Part shown: piece by piece, positions 1 through 8,366 of the stretch
How the letters are laid out: the number at the start of each line of letters is the position of its first letter
How positions within the stretch are numbered: position 1 is the stretch's first letter
NCBI RefSeq assembly: GCF_025725685.1
Contig: NZ_CP107008.1
Location: forward strand, 3,844,001 to 3,908,000
Direction: 5' to 3'
DNA length: 64,000 bases
Source: Halomonas sp. M4R1S46
Lineage (GTDB): Bacteria > Pseudomonadota > Gammaproteobacteria > Pseudomonadales > Halomonadaceae
The notes under the pieces: model-generated
Databases searched by the model: none
What the model saw: the letters and a program-made list of their open reading frames with translations, nothing else
What the model was told of the DNA's origin: nothing
Program-made: the position numbers and the translations under genes

Positions 1-1939
1 GCAGCCGGCCGGTGGCCTTGTTGACCAGCTTGGGCAGCTTGTCGGTGTAGGTGGAGCGCAGCTTGGAGAGGCCGCGGTGCTCCATGATCACCTTGGGCAG
101 CGGATAATCCAGGGCCAGCTCCTCGAGCACCGCCTCGGCGGTGGAGGGCGCGCCCTTGGGCGTCTTCTTGATCACCGGGATCTTCTGTTCCTCGAAGAGG
201 ATCTGGCCGAGCTGCTTGGGCGAGCCGAGGTTGAATTCGCGCCCGGCGAGCTCGAAGGCCTTCTCCTCCAGCTCGCCGATCCGCTTGCCGAGCTCGCGGC
301 TCTGGGTATGCAGGCGCTCGGCGTCGAGCGCCACGCCGCCCCGCTCCATGCGCGACAGCACCCGGATCAGCGGCCGCTCGAGAGTGTCGAGGACCTCGGC
401 CAGGCGCCCCTCGGCCTCGACCCGGGGACGCAGCTCCCGGTGCAGGCGCAGGGTGATATCGACGTCCTCGCAGGCATAGGGCGCGGCCTGCTCCAGGGCG
501 ACCTGGTTGAAGGTCAGCTGCTTGGCGCCCTTGCCGGCGATCTCCTCGAAGCTCACCGTCTTTTCGCCCAGGTACTTGAGCGCCAGCGAGTCCATGTCAT
601 GGCGGGTGGCGGTGGAGTCGAGCACGTAGGACTCGAGCATGGTGTCGTCCAGGGCGCCTTCGACCTCATAGCCGTGCCGGCCCAGCACCGAGATATCGTA
701 CTTGAGGTTCTGGCCGACCTTGGCCTTGCCGGCATCGGCCCACAGCGGCCGCAGGGCCTCGAGCACCGCCCGGCGATCGAGCTGCACCGGGGCGTCCAGA
801 TAGTCGTGGCCCAGCGGGATGTAGGCGGCCTCCCCCGGTTCGAGCGCCAGCCCGACGCCGACGATCTCGGCCTCCATGTAGTCGAGGCTGGTGGTCTCCA
901 GGTCGAAGCAGAAGGCCTCGGCGTCCACGAGCCGCGCCAGCCAGTCGTCCAGTTGTGCCTGCTCGAGGATCACGCTGTCCTGGCGGCCGGCACTGCCGCG
1001 TTCGCCGCCCTCGCCCGCCGGGGTCGCGCTGCCGCCGGCCACGTCGTCGACGCCCTCGTCGCTGCCCTCCAGCAGCTCCGACAGCCAGGCCTTGAACTCC
1101 AGCCGCCGGTAGAGCTCGAGCAGGGCCTCCCGGTCCGGGTGGGCGATGTCCAGGTCGTCGAGGCCCACCGGCAGGTCGCAGTCGGTCTTGATGGTGGCGA
1201 GTTCGAAGGACAGGAAGGCCTGGTCGCGGTGCTCCTCGAGCTTCTTGGGTAGCGTCTTGGCGCCGCGGAAGCCCAGCGTCTTGACCTTCTCCAGGTCGGC
1301 ATAGACGGTCTCGAGGCCTCCCTCCATGCCCTGCAGCAAGCCCAGGGCGGTCTTCTCGCCGACGCCCTGCACGCCGGGAATGTTGTCGACCTTGTCGCCC
1401 ATCAGCGCCAGGAAGTCGATGATCCGCTCCGGCGGCAGGCCGAACTTCTCCTTCACCCCGGCCACGTCCAGGGTCTCGTCCTTCATGGTGTTGACCAGGG
1501 TGATGTGCGCGTTGACCAGCTGGGCCATGTCCTTGTCGCCGGTGGAGATCACCGCGTCCCGGCCGGCCTCGGTGGCCCGCCTGGCGAGGGTGCCAATGAC
1601 GTCGTCGGCCTCCACGCCCTCGATGCACAGCAGCGGCAGCCCGAGCGCCTTCACGCACTCGTGGAGTGGCGCGACCTGGGCGCGCAGGTCGTCCGGCATG
1701 GGCGGCCGCTGCGCCTTGTACTGCTCATAGAGCTCGTCGCGGAAGGTCTTGCCCGGGGCGTCGAAGACCACCGCCATGGGGCTGTCGGGGTAGTCCTTGA
1801 TCAGCCGCTTGAGCATGTTGAGCACGCCCTTGATGGCGCCGGTGGGCTGCCCGTCCGAGGTGGTCAGGGGCGGCAGGGCGTGGAAGGCGCGGTAGAGGTA
1901 GGAGGAACCGTCGACGAGTACGATGGGGGTGTCGGCCAT
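1..1939 (-). CDS. polA: DNA polymerase I, N-terminal two thirds (runs off the window)
   Basis: DNA polymerase I fills gaps in replication and repair and removes RNA primers. The visible 646 residues begin MADTPIVLVDGSSYLYRAFHAL, the classic start of the 5'-3' flap nuclease domain (about residues 1-290). A 3'-5' proofreading exonuclease domain follows. It keeps the DLET metal-binding motif (lower-strand codons near position 900), so proofreading should be active. The window edge cuts the gene in the thumb region at LRSTYTDKLPKLVNKATGR, so the catalytic palm, roughly 275 residues by comparison with the E. coli enzyme (928 aa), is missing here only because of the edge. The ATG at 1937-1939 is the only start that gives the conserved N-terminus. 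It is divergent to the DUF2782 gene. Confidence 0.97.
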   Translation of the reverse strand, partial: MADTPIVLVDGSSYLYRAFHALPPLTTSDGQPTGAIKGVLNMLKRLIKDYPDSPMAVVFDAPGKTFRDELYEQYKAQRPPMPDDLRAQVAPLHECVKALGLPLLCIEGVEADDVIGTLARRATEAGRDAVISTGDKDMAQLVNAHITLVNTMKDETLDVAGVKEKFGLPPERIIDFLALMGDKVDNIPGVQGVGEKTALGLLQGMEGGLETVYADLEKVKTLGFRGAKTLPKKLEEHRDQAFLSFELATIKTDCDLPVGLDDLDIAHPDREALLELYRRLEFKAWLSELLEGSDEGVDDVAGGSATPAGEGGERGSAGRQDSVILEQAQLDDWLARLVDAEAFCFDLETTSLDYMEAEIVGVGLALEPGEAAYIPLGHDYLDAPVQLDRRAVLEALRPLWADAGKAKVGQNLKYDISVLGRHGYEVEGALDDTMLESYVLDSTATRHDMDSLALKYLGEKTVSFEEIAGKGAKQLTFNQVALEQAAPYACEDVDITLRLHRELRPRVEAEGRLAEVLDTLERPLIRVLSRMERGGVALDAERLHTQSRELGKRIGELEEKAFELAGREFNLGSPKQLGQILFEEQKIPVIKKTPKGAPSTAEAVLEELALDYPLPKVIMEHRGLSKLRSTYTDKLPKLVNKATGRL

Positions 1940-2105
1940 GTATCGGCATCCCTTGAGGTCTGGGCGGAAGTCAATGTCGGGGCTGAAAGCCTGATCCTGG
2001 TCACCCATGATACGCATAGGCGGCGGCGTTTGCCCCGGGAAGGTAGGCCTCGTCACGCCAAGCACTTACACTGGGGATACATCCCGTGGCCCAGGAGGAC
2101 CCATG

Positions 2106-2396
2106 ATGCCCATCCCTCGCCTGCTCTCCGCGCTGCTGGTCGGCGCCTGCCTGAGCGCCGCCGCGGCACCGGTCCTGGCCCAGTCCAGTGGCGACGTCGA
2201 GCCCGACATCACCATCCGCCAGGAGGAGGACCGCACCATCCGCGAGTACCGGGTCAACGGCGAGCTGTATGCCATCGAGATCCGGCCCTCGACGGGCCCC
2301 TCCTACTACCTGGTCGACCACGACGGCGACGGCAACTTCGAGCGCCAGCAAGGCGACCGCATCGCCGTGCCCCAGTGGGTGATCAAGCGCTTCTGA
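2106..2396 (+). CDS. DUF2782 small secreted or periplasmic protein
   Basis: A 96-residue protein of the DUF2782 family with no known function. It has a clear signal peptide (MPIPRLLSALLVGACLSAAA, cleavage near AAAPVLA), and the mature part is acidic with the family segment DRTIREYRVNGELYAIEI followed by GPSYYLVDHDGDG. The AGGAGGA at 2093-2099 favours the second of two adjacent ATGs (2106, 7-nt spacing) over the first (2103). In Pseudomonas the same family sits between polA and thrB, as here, so the neighbourhood is conserved. It is probably a periplasmic protein; its partner is unknown. Confidence 0.85.
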   Translation: MPIPRLLSALLVGACLSAAAAPVLAQSSGDVEPDITIRQEEDRTIREYRVNGELYAIEIRPSTGPSYYLVDHDGDGNFERQQGDRIAVPQWVIKRF

Positions 2397-2407
2397 CCTC
2401 GCCGCCA

Positions 2408-2434
2408 GGGGCCTGCCGGCGATCGGCGGGCCCC
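2408..2434 (+). terminator. Hairpin after the DUF2782 gene
   Basis: Eleven-base arms (2408-2418 and 2424-2434, one G-T wobble) enclose a 5-nt loop, starting 12 nt after the DUF2782 stop. There is no strong T-run, so termination strength is uncertain. Confidence 0.5.
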
Positions 2435-2470
2435 GTTCCATCCGGTTCGTGCATCGCGGCGACAAGCCGC

Positions 2471-2476
2471 TACAAT
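2471..2476 (+). promoter_or_regulatory. Candidate -10 box of the thrB-speA transcript
   Basis: TACAAT lies 32 nt upstream of the thrB ATG and just after the DUF2782 hairpin. A poor -35 (TTCGTG at 2446) sits 19 bp upstream. The site is plausible by position, but only the -10 hexamer is good. Confidence 0.35.
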
Positions 2477-2507
2477 AGACGGCTTGGCATTCCCGGGCGA
2501 GAGACTC

Positions 2508-3467
2508 ATGGCCGTATTCACACCGCTTACCGACTCCCAGGTCGCGGATTTCCTGAGCCGCTTCGACGCCGGCTCGCTGGTTTCCCTCCAGGGCGTGCCC
2601 GCCGGCACCGAGAACAGCACCTTCTTCGTCACCACCGACCGTCGCGAGCTGGTGCTGACCCTGTTCGAGCAGGGCGAGCACGAGGAGCTGCCGTTCTTCG
2701 TCGAGCTTCTCGACTACCTGGACGAGCACCGCCTGCCGGTACCGGGCCCCCTCCACGACCGTGACGGCATCGCCCTGCACAGCCTGGCCGACAAGCCGGC
2801 GCTGCTGTTCCCGCGGCTGCCGGGCAAGCATCCCCGCGACCCGAACCTGGCCCAGTGCCGGGCCCTGGGCGATGCCCTGGGCCACATGCACCGGGTGTCG
2901 CAGCACTTTCCCGGCAATCGGCCCAACCCCCGTGACCTGCACTGGCTGCTGCCGATGCACCACAAGGTCCTGGTCTACCTCTCGCCGGCGGACCAGACCC
3001 TGATGAAGGACGAGGTGGAGATCTACCAGGGCTTCTTCGACGAGGCCCCCGAGCTGCCCCGGGGCGCGCTCCACGGCGACCTGTTCCGCGACAACACCCT
3101 GTTCGACGGCGACGAACTGGGCGGCATCATCGACTTCTACAACGGCTGCACCGGTGACCTGCTGTTCGACCTGGCCATCGTCATCAACGACTGGGCCACC
3201 GAGCCCGATGGCCGCCTCGATCCGGCGCGCTACGAGGCCGTCCTCACCGCCTACCAGGCCCGCCGCCCGCTGGCACCGGCCGAGCGGGACGCCTGGCCGA
3301 TGATGCTGCGGCTGACGGCGCTGCGCTACTGGCTGTCCCGGCTGCTGGTGGTCTACGTGGACCCGCCGGCCCACGACCTCACCCCCCACGACCCGGAGCA
3401 GTTCCGCACCATCCTGCTGCGGCGACTCGAGGAAGGCGCCCTGCCGCTGCCCGAGGCCCGGCCATGA
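2508..3467 (+). CDS. thrB: Homoserine kinase (choline-kinase-like ThrB)
   Basis: Phosphorylates L-homoserine to O-phosphohomoserine in threonine synthesis. The 319-residue protein belongs to the aminoglycoside/choline kinase fold (APH) group of ThrB enzymes found in pseudomonads, not the GHMP type of E. coli. Visible motifs are the N-terminal MAVFTPLTDSQVADFL, the Brenner-type catalytic loop HGDLFRDNTLF and the metal-binding GGIIDFYNG. The ATG at 2508 gives the start known in relatives; an in-frame ATG at 2484 would add eight residues. The position after polA/DUF2782 matches Pseudomonas. Its stop overlaps the speA start (ATGA), so the two are co-transcribed. The related SrkA/YihE stress kinases are a less likely alternative. 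Confidence 0.88.
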   Translation: MAVFTPLTDSQVADFLSRFDAGSLVSLQGVPAGTENSTFFVTTDRRELVLTLFEQGEHEELPFFVELLDYLDEHRLPVPGPLHDRDGIALHSLADKPALLFPRLPGKHPRDPNLAQCRALGDALGHMHRVSQHFPGNRPNPRDLHWLLPMHHKVLVYLSPADQTLMKDEVEIYQGFFDEAPELPRGALHGDLFRDNTLFDGDELGGIIDFYNGCTGDLLFDLAIVINDWATEPDGRLDPARYEAVLTAYQARRPLAPAERDAWPMMLRLTALRYWLSRLLVVYVDPPAHDLTPHDPEQFRTILLRRLEEGALPLPEARP

Positions 3468-5386
3468 GCCTGGCGATGGGCAGCGCCGCGGGCCCCGCAC
3501 ACCGCGCCCGGCACACCTGGAACATCGACCAGTGGGGCAGCGGCTACTTCGACGTGGACGACGACGGCCAGGCCTTGGTGCGCCCGCTCGGCGGCGAGAC
3601 CGACGGCCCCTCGCTGCCGCTCGCCCCACTGATCGCCCGACTGCGCCAGGCCGGGTTGCGCCTGCCGGTGCTGATCCGGTTCACCGATATCCTCCACGAC
3701 CGGGTCGAGCAGCTGTGTGCCGCCTTCGACGGCGCCATGGGCGAGGAAGGCTTCACGGGCGGCTACACCGCGGTCTACCCGATCAAGGTCAACCAGCAAC
3801 GCCGGGTGGTCGAGGAGATCCTGGCCACCCAGGAGCGCGGCCACGGCCGGGTCGGCCTGGAGGCCGGCAGCAAGCCCGAGCTGCTGGCGGTGCTGGCGCT
3901 GTCCGGCGACGGCCCCTCGCTGATCGTCTGCAACGGCTACAAGGACCGCGAGTACATCCGCCTGGCGCTGATGGGCGAGAAGCTCGGCCACCGCGTCTAC
4001 CTGGTGGTGGAGAAGCTCTCCGAGTTGCCGCTGATCCTCGAGGAGGCCCGCCGGCTCGGCGTCACGCCGCGGATCGGCCTGCGTGCCCGGCTGGCCTCGG
4101 TGGGCAAGGGCAAGTGGCAGAACACCGGCGGCGAGAAGTCCAAGTTCGGCCTCACCGCCGGCCAGATCCAGACCGTGGTGGCCCGCCTCGAGGAGGCCGA
4201 CGCCCTGGCCAGCCTGCAGCTGGTGCACTTCCACCTCGGCTCGCAGATCGCCAACATCCGCGACATCCAGCGCGGCCTGCGCGAGTGCGCGCGCTTCTAC
4301 CAGAGCCTGCTGGCGCTGGGCGCGCCGGTGGACACCGTGGACGTGGGTGGCGGGCTCGGCATCGACTACGAGGGCACCCGCTCGCGCAGCTTCTGCTCGA
4401 TCAACTACTCGATGCGCGAGTATGCCCGTAACGTGGTCGCGGCCTTCGCCCAGGTGTGCGAGGCGGAGGGGCTTCCCCACCCCCACCTGATCAGCGAGTC
4501 CGGCCGGGCCCTGACCGCCCACCACGCCGTGCTGGTCACCAACGTGATCGGCGAGGAGCGCGTCGACACCCAGCCGCCGCCGCCCCGGGTCGAGGGCGAC
4601 CCCCAGGTGGACGAGCTGTGGCGGGTCCACGACGAGCTCCGGGCCATGCACGACCCGCGGGGCCTGGTCGAGGCCTGGCACGACCTGGTGCAGGCCATCG
4701 GCGAGTTGCAGGACCGCTTCGTCATGGGCCTGGCCGGCCTCGAGACCCGCGCCGAGGGCGAAGGGGTCTATGCCGCCGCCTGCGCCCGGCTACGCGAGCG
4801 GCTCGATCCGCGCAACCGCGCCCACCGCGAGATCCACGACGAGCTGGCCGAGAAGCTGGCCGACAAGCTGTTCGTCAACTTCTCGCTGTTCCAGTCGGTG
4901 CCCGACGTCTGGGGCATCGACCAGATCTTCCCGGTGCTGCCGCTTTCCGGCCTGGACCGCGAGCCCTCGCGGCGGGCGGTGATCCAGGACATCACCTGCG
5001 ACAGCGACGGGCGTATCGACGGCTACGTGGACGGCCAGGGGGTGGAGGCCACCCTGCCGCTCCCCGAGTGGCGGGAGGGCGAGGAGCGCCTGATGGGCTT
5101 CTTCCTGGTGGGGGCCTACCAGGAGATCCTCGGCGACCTGCACAACCTGTTCGGCGATACCGACTCGGTGGACGTCGCCCTGGACGCGGCCGGCGACTGG
5201 CGCTTCGACCACGTGCGCCGCGGCGACCGGGTCGCCGACGTGCTGGGCTATGTGGACTTCGATGCCGAGGTGCTGCGCCGCCGACTGGCCGAGCAGCTCG
5301 CCGCCAGCGGCCTGGCCAGCGACGACCAGGCGCGCTTCCTCGACGACCTCTCCGACGGCCTCGAGGGCTACACCTACCTGGAGTGA
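3464..5386 (+). CDS. speA: Biosynthetic arginine decarboxylase
   Basis: PLP enzyme that converts arginine to agmatine, the first step of the agmatine route to putrescine. It has 640 residues, the usual size of SpeA. The Schiff-base lysine lies in YPIKVNQQ (about residue 108), and the GSKPELLAVL and HFHLGSQIANIRD segments of the alanine-racemase-like barrel are present. The C-terminal beta domain contains ITCDSDGRID, which supplies the active-site cysteine across the dimer. Its ATG overlaps the thrB stop by 4 nt, so translation is probably coupled. A perfect 16-bp hairpin follows the stop. Pairing with thrB rather than speB is a local peculiarity. Confidence 0.95.
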   Translation: MSLAMGSAAGPAHRARHTWNIDQWGSGYFDVDDDGQALVRPLGGETDGPSLPLAPLIARLRQAGLRLPVLIRFTDILHDRVEQLCAAFDGAMGEEGFTGGYTAVYPIKVNQQRRVVEEILATQERGHGRVGLEAGSKPELLAVLALSGDGPSLIVCNGYKDREYIRLALMGEKLGHRVYLVVEKLSELPLILEEARRLGVTPRIGLRARLASVGKGKWQNTGGEKSKFGLTAGQIQTVVARLEEADALASLQLVHFHLGSQIANIRDIQRGLRECARFYQSLLALGAPVDTVDVGGGLGIDYEGTRSRSFCSINYSMREYARNVVAAFAQVCEAEGLPHPHLISESGRALTAHHAVLVTNVIGEERVDTQPPPPRVEGDPQVDELWRVHDELRAMHDPRGLVEAWHDLVQAIGELQDRFVMGLAGLETRAEGEGVYAAACARLRERLDPRNRAHREIHDELAEKLADKLFVNFSLFQSVPDVWGIDQIFPVLPLSGLDREPSRRAVIQDITCDSDGRIDGYVDGQGVEATLPLPEWREGEERLMGFFLVGAYQEILGDLHNLFGDTDSVDVALDAAGDWRFDHVRRGDRVADVLGYVDFDAEVLRRRLAEQLAASGLASDDQARFLDDLSDGLEGYTYLE

Positions 5387-5407
5387 GTGCAGGCCCGCGA
5401 CCGGGAC

Positions 5408-5446
5408 GACAGGGGCCCCGCCGACATCGCCGGCGGGGCCCCTGTC
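5408..5446. terminator. Perfect 16-bp inverted repeat between convergent genes
   Basis: Arms 5408-5423 and 5431-5446 are exact reverse complements around a 7-nt loop. The hairpin lies between the convergent speA and FAA-hydrolase genes and is symmetrical, so it could serve both. No T-run follows. Confidence 0.7.
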
Positions 5447-5466
5447 ATGTGGCGCGGGCGCCTTGA

Positions 5467-6132
5467 TCAGTCCACGACGCGGGTGGTCACCACCATGCCG
5501 TCGACCAGCTCCAGGCGCAGTTCGGCGCCGCGCGGCAGCTTGCCGACCCCGGCGGGGGTGCCGGTGAGCACCACGTCCCCCGGCTCCAGGGTGAAGTGGC
5601 GGCTCATCTCGGCGACCAGCTCCGGCACCGGGAACAGCATGTCCGCGCACCGGCCATGCTGGCGGGCCTCGCCGTCCACCGTCAGGGTGAATTCCAGGCC
5701 GTTCCAGTTGGGCGACGCCTCGAGGGGCAGGAAGGCCGACAGCGGGCAGGCGCCATCGAAGGCCTTGGCCACCTCCCAGGGCTGGCCCTTCTCCTTGAGC
5801 TCCGCCTGGACGTCGCGCAGGGTCAGGTCCAGGGCCAGGCCGATGCCGACGATGGCCCGCTCCGCCTCCTTGGCGGTGGCATGGGTCAGCGGCTGGCCGA
5901 CCAGCAGCGCCAGCTCGGTCTCGAAGTGCACATTGCCCCGTTCGAAGGGCGCGGCGATGGGGGATTCGAGGGTCACGGCGCTGGTGGCCGGCTTGATGAA
6001 CAGCAGCGGCTCGTTGGGCACCGGGTTGTCGAGCTCCCGGGCGTGCTCGGCGTAGTTGCGGCCGACACAGACGATCTTGCCCAACGGCTCCGGGAAGGCC
6101 TGACCATCGGTGAAACGGGGGACGAAGCGCAT
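5467..6132 (-). CDS. Fumarylacetoacetate hydrolase family protein (YcgM-like acylpyruvase)
   Basis: The 221-residue protein has the single-domain FAH fold and is likely to hydrolyse acylpyruvates or decarboxylate oxaloacetate-like substrates in the cytosol. Family marks are KIVCVGRNYAEHARELDN near the N-terminus, the metal ligands in HFETELALLVG and LALDLTLRD, and the C-terminal GDVVLTGTPAGVG. Length and motifs match E. coli YcgM and human FAHD1-type acylpyruvases better than the larger fumarylacetoacetases. No aromatic-degradation genes lie beside it, so the physiological substrate is not shown. Confidence 0.87.
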   Translation of the reverse strand: MRFVPRFTDGQAFPEPLGKIVCVGRNYAEHARELDNPVPNEPLLFIKPATSAVTLESPIAAPFERGNVHFETELALLVGQPLTHATAKEAERAIVGIGLALDLTLRDVQAELKEKGQPWEVAKAFDGACPLSAFLPLEASPNWNGLEFTLTVDGEARQHGRCADMLFPVPELVAEMSRHFTLEPGDVVLTGTPAGVGKLPRGAELRLELVDGMVVTTRVVD

Positions 6133-6208
6133 GCCTGTCGACTCCTTGTTCGGGGCTGCCCGCGGACGGGTGCCGGTGCCATCAGTCTACTCCCCCCCGG
6201 GGCCCGCG

Positions 6209-7207
6209 TCAGGCGTCCGCCGACCAGTCCTCGTCGGGCGCGTGGGCCAGGAAGCGCGGGCGGCGCCTGGCGGCGGCGAAGGGCTCGATGCAGCGGTTGT
6301 CGCGGCGGTTGTAGACGAAGAAGGCGTTGCTGCGCGGGTCCGGCGACATGTTGGCATTGGAGCCGTGCAGGGTGTTGCAGTCGAACAGCAGCAAGCCGCC
6401 GGCCGCCCCGGTGGGGGCCTCGATGCCGTGCCGGTCGATCAGCCGGCGCAGCGCCTCGCGGCTCGGCACGCCGAACTGCTGGGTCTTGAGCGACTGCTTG
6501 TGGTGGTCCTCCGGGGTCTCGCCGAGGCAGGGCACGAACACCCGATGGGAGCCGGGCACCAGCATCAGCGGGCCATTGAAGGTGTGGTTGTCGGTCAGCA
6601 CGATGGAGGCGCTCACCGCATGCATGGCCGGCATGCCGTCCTCGGCGTGCCAGGTCTCGAAGTCGGAATGCCAGTTGAAGCCCTTGCCCTCGAAGCCCGG
6701 CTTGTAGTTGATGCGGGACTGATGGACGTAGGGCTCGCCGCCGAGGATCTGCCGGGCGCGGCCCATCAGCCGTTCGTCGTTGGCCAGGCGGCCGAAGAGC
6801 CGCGACAGGAAATGCACGGCGAACAGCGAGCGGATCTCGTTGCCCCGGGGCTCGGTGATGCTGAAGTCACGGCCCCGGAAATCATCGCGGGCCAGCAGGG
6901 CGGACAGCTCCCGGCGCAGCGCGTCGAGCTCTGCGCCGTCCAGGAAGTCCGGTTCGAAGAGGAAGCCGCGGCGCTCGAAGGCGTCGAGCTGCTCGGCGCT
7001 GAGCGGTCCCTCCCGGTCGCGTCCCTTGACCACCGGCTCCTGGCGGTTGAGCCACGGCAGGTCGAGGGGCTCGGCGAGACGGGTCGGGTAGGGATCCTCC
7101 CCGGGAAGCGGCGCGCTGCGCACCCGGCTCTGGGGATCGGGAGAATCGATGACGGTATGGACTGTCGCCTGTTCCAGCGGTCGGTTGGACGATGCCTGCA
7201 CTGACAT
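6209..7207 (-). CDS. ectD: Ectoine hydroxylase
   Basis: Fe(II)/2-oxoglutarate dioxygenase that converts the osmoprotectant ectoine to 5-hydroxyectoine. The 332-residue protein carries the EctD signature FNWHSDFETWHAEDGMP, giving iron ligands H180 and D182, and the distal H281 in LHGSNANMSP. The spacing fits the family. The N-terminus is about 30 residues longer than many EctD proteins, but the ATG at 7205-7207 has an excellent AAGGAGGT site (complement of 7212-7219), so this start is preferred. The ectABC genes are not in the window; a detached ectD is common in Halomonas-type bacteria. It is the clearest indicator of a halophilic host. Confidence 0.95.
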   Translation of the reverse strand: MSVQASSNRPLEQATVHTVIDSPDPQSRVRSAPLPGEDPYPTRLAEPLDLPWLNRQEPVVKGRDREGPLSAEQLDAFERRGFLFEPDFLDGAELDALRRELSALLARDDFRGRDFSITEPRGNEIRSLFAVHFLSRLFGRLANDERLMGRARQILGGEPYVHQSRINYKPGFEGKGFNWHSDFETWHAEDGMPAMHAVSASIVLTDNHTFNGPLMLVPGSHRVFVPCLGETPEDHHKQSLKTQQFGVPSREALRRLIDRHGIEAPTGAAGGLLLFDCNTLHGSNANMSPDPRSNAFFVYNRRDNRCIEPFAAARRRPRFLAHAPDEDWSADA

Positions 7208-7308
7208 CCAATCACCTCCTTGCGTCGTGATCAGTTTCAGATTCGATCTCGCATCCGACGGCGGTCAGCCGCACGGCGTGGACCAGCGCTGGAGATGTGG
7301 TGACGCCC

Positions 7309-7332
7309 GGGCGGGGTTTCAAGGCCCCGCCC
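7309..7332 (-). terminator. Hairpin after the polyol operon
   Basis: Perfect 8-bp arms (7309-7316, 7325-7332) with an 8-nt loop, 55 nt beyond the transaldolase stop. No T-run is present. It probably marks the end of the long polyol transcript. Confidence 0.5.
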
Positions 7333-7386
7333 GCGGGGAAAAGGACGCTGCCGCGCGGCTTCCGAGGGCGGGCCGGCGGCAGGCAT

Positions 7387-8343
7387 TCAGCGGCTCGCCA
7401 GCCGCACGGCGATGAGTGCCTCGAGGCGCTGCTGGTCCTCGGCGAAGCGACGGATGCCCTCGGCCAGCTTGTCGTTGGCCATGGCATCCTGATTGTGGCC
7501 CCAGCGGAACTCGGCCTCGCTGAGCGGTGCCGGCCGCGAACCGCCGCCTTCGAGGTTCACCTGGCGGGTCACCTCGCCCTCGGCGCCGGCCAGCTCCTCG
7601 AGCAGCGCCGGCGAGATAGTCAGCCGCGGGCAGCCGGCCAGCGCCAGCACTTGCCCGGTATTGCGGAAGCTGGCGCCCATCACCACGGTGTCGTAGCCGC
7701 CCTCGCCGACCCGCCGGCAGACCGCCCGCACGAACTGTACCCCGGGGTCGGTGTCGGGGGTGAAGTCCTGGCCGGTCGCCTGCTTGTACCAGTCGGTGAC
7801 CCGGCCGACGAAGGGCGAGACCAGAAACACGCCGGCATCGAAGCAGGCCTGAGCCTGGGCCTCGCTGAACAGCAGGGTCAGGTTGCAGTGGATGCCTTCC
7901 CGCTCCAGTCGCTCGGCGGCGCGGATGCCCTCCCAGGTCGAGGCCAGCTTGATCAGCACGCGATCCGCCGAGATGCCGCGCTTGTCGTAGAGCGCGATCA
8001 GCTCGTGGGCCTTGCGGATGCTGGCCTCGGTGTCGAAGGACAGCCTGGCGGCCACCTCGGTGGACACCCGGCCGGGGATCAGCTTGGCGATCTCGCTGCC
8101 CTTGGCCACGGCGAGGCGGTCCACGGCGTGATCGATCCGCGCCTGGCGGTCGCCGGTCTCGGCCTTGACGGCCGCCAGCTCCGCCTCGATCAGCGCCTGG
8201 TATTCGTCGAGGTCGAAGGCCTTGAGCAGCAGCGAGGGGTTGGTGGTGGCGTCGTGGGGCCGGTAGCGGCGGATGGCATCCAGGTCGCCGGTGTCGGCGA
8301 CCACCAGGGAGAGCGACTTGAGGGCATCGAGTTGGGAGGGCAT
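7387..8343 (-). CDS. tal: Transaldolase
   Basis: Cytosolic pentose phosphate enzyme that moves a dihydroxyacetone unit between sugar phosphates. The 318 residues match class TalB. The N-terminal proton-relay aspartate is in VVADTGD (about residue 17), followed by DATTNPSLLLKAF, and the Schiff-base lysine is in VLIKLASTWEGI (about residue 132). The start has GGAGT at good spacing, 23 nt after the xylB stop. As the last gene of the polyol operon it would help process the xylulose-5-phosphate and fructose-6-phosphate made by upstream enzymes. Confidence 0.95.
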   Translation of the reverse strand: MPSQLDALKSLSLVVADTGDLDAIRRYRPHDATTNPSLLLKAFDLDEYQALIEAELAAVKAETGDRQARIDHAVDRLAVAKGSEIAKLIPGRVSTEVAARLSFDTEASIRKAHELIALYDKRGISADRVLIKLASTWEGIRAAERLEREGIHCNLTLLFSEAQAQACFDAGVFLVSPFVGRVTDWYKQATGQDFTPDTDPGVQFVRAVCRRVGEGGYDTVVMGASFRNTGQVLALAGCPRLTISPALLEELAGAEGEVTRQVNLEGGGSRPAPLSEAEFRWGHNQDAMANDKLAEGIRRFAEDQQRLEALIAVRLASR

Positions 8344-8366
8344 GACGGACTCCGTAAGTCAGGGGT

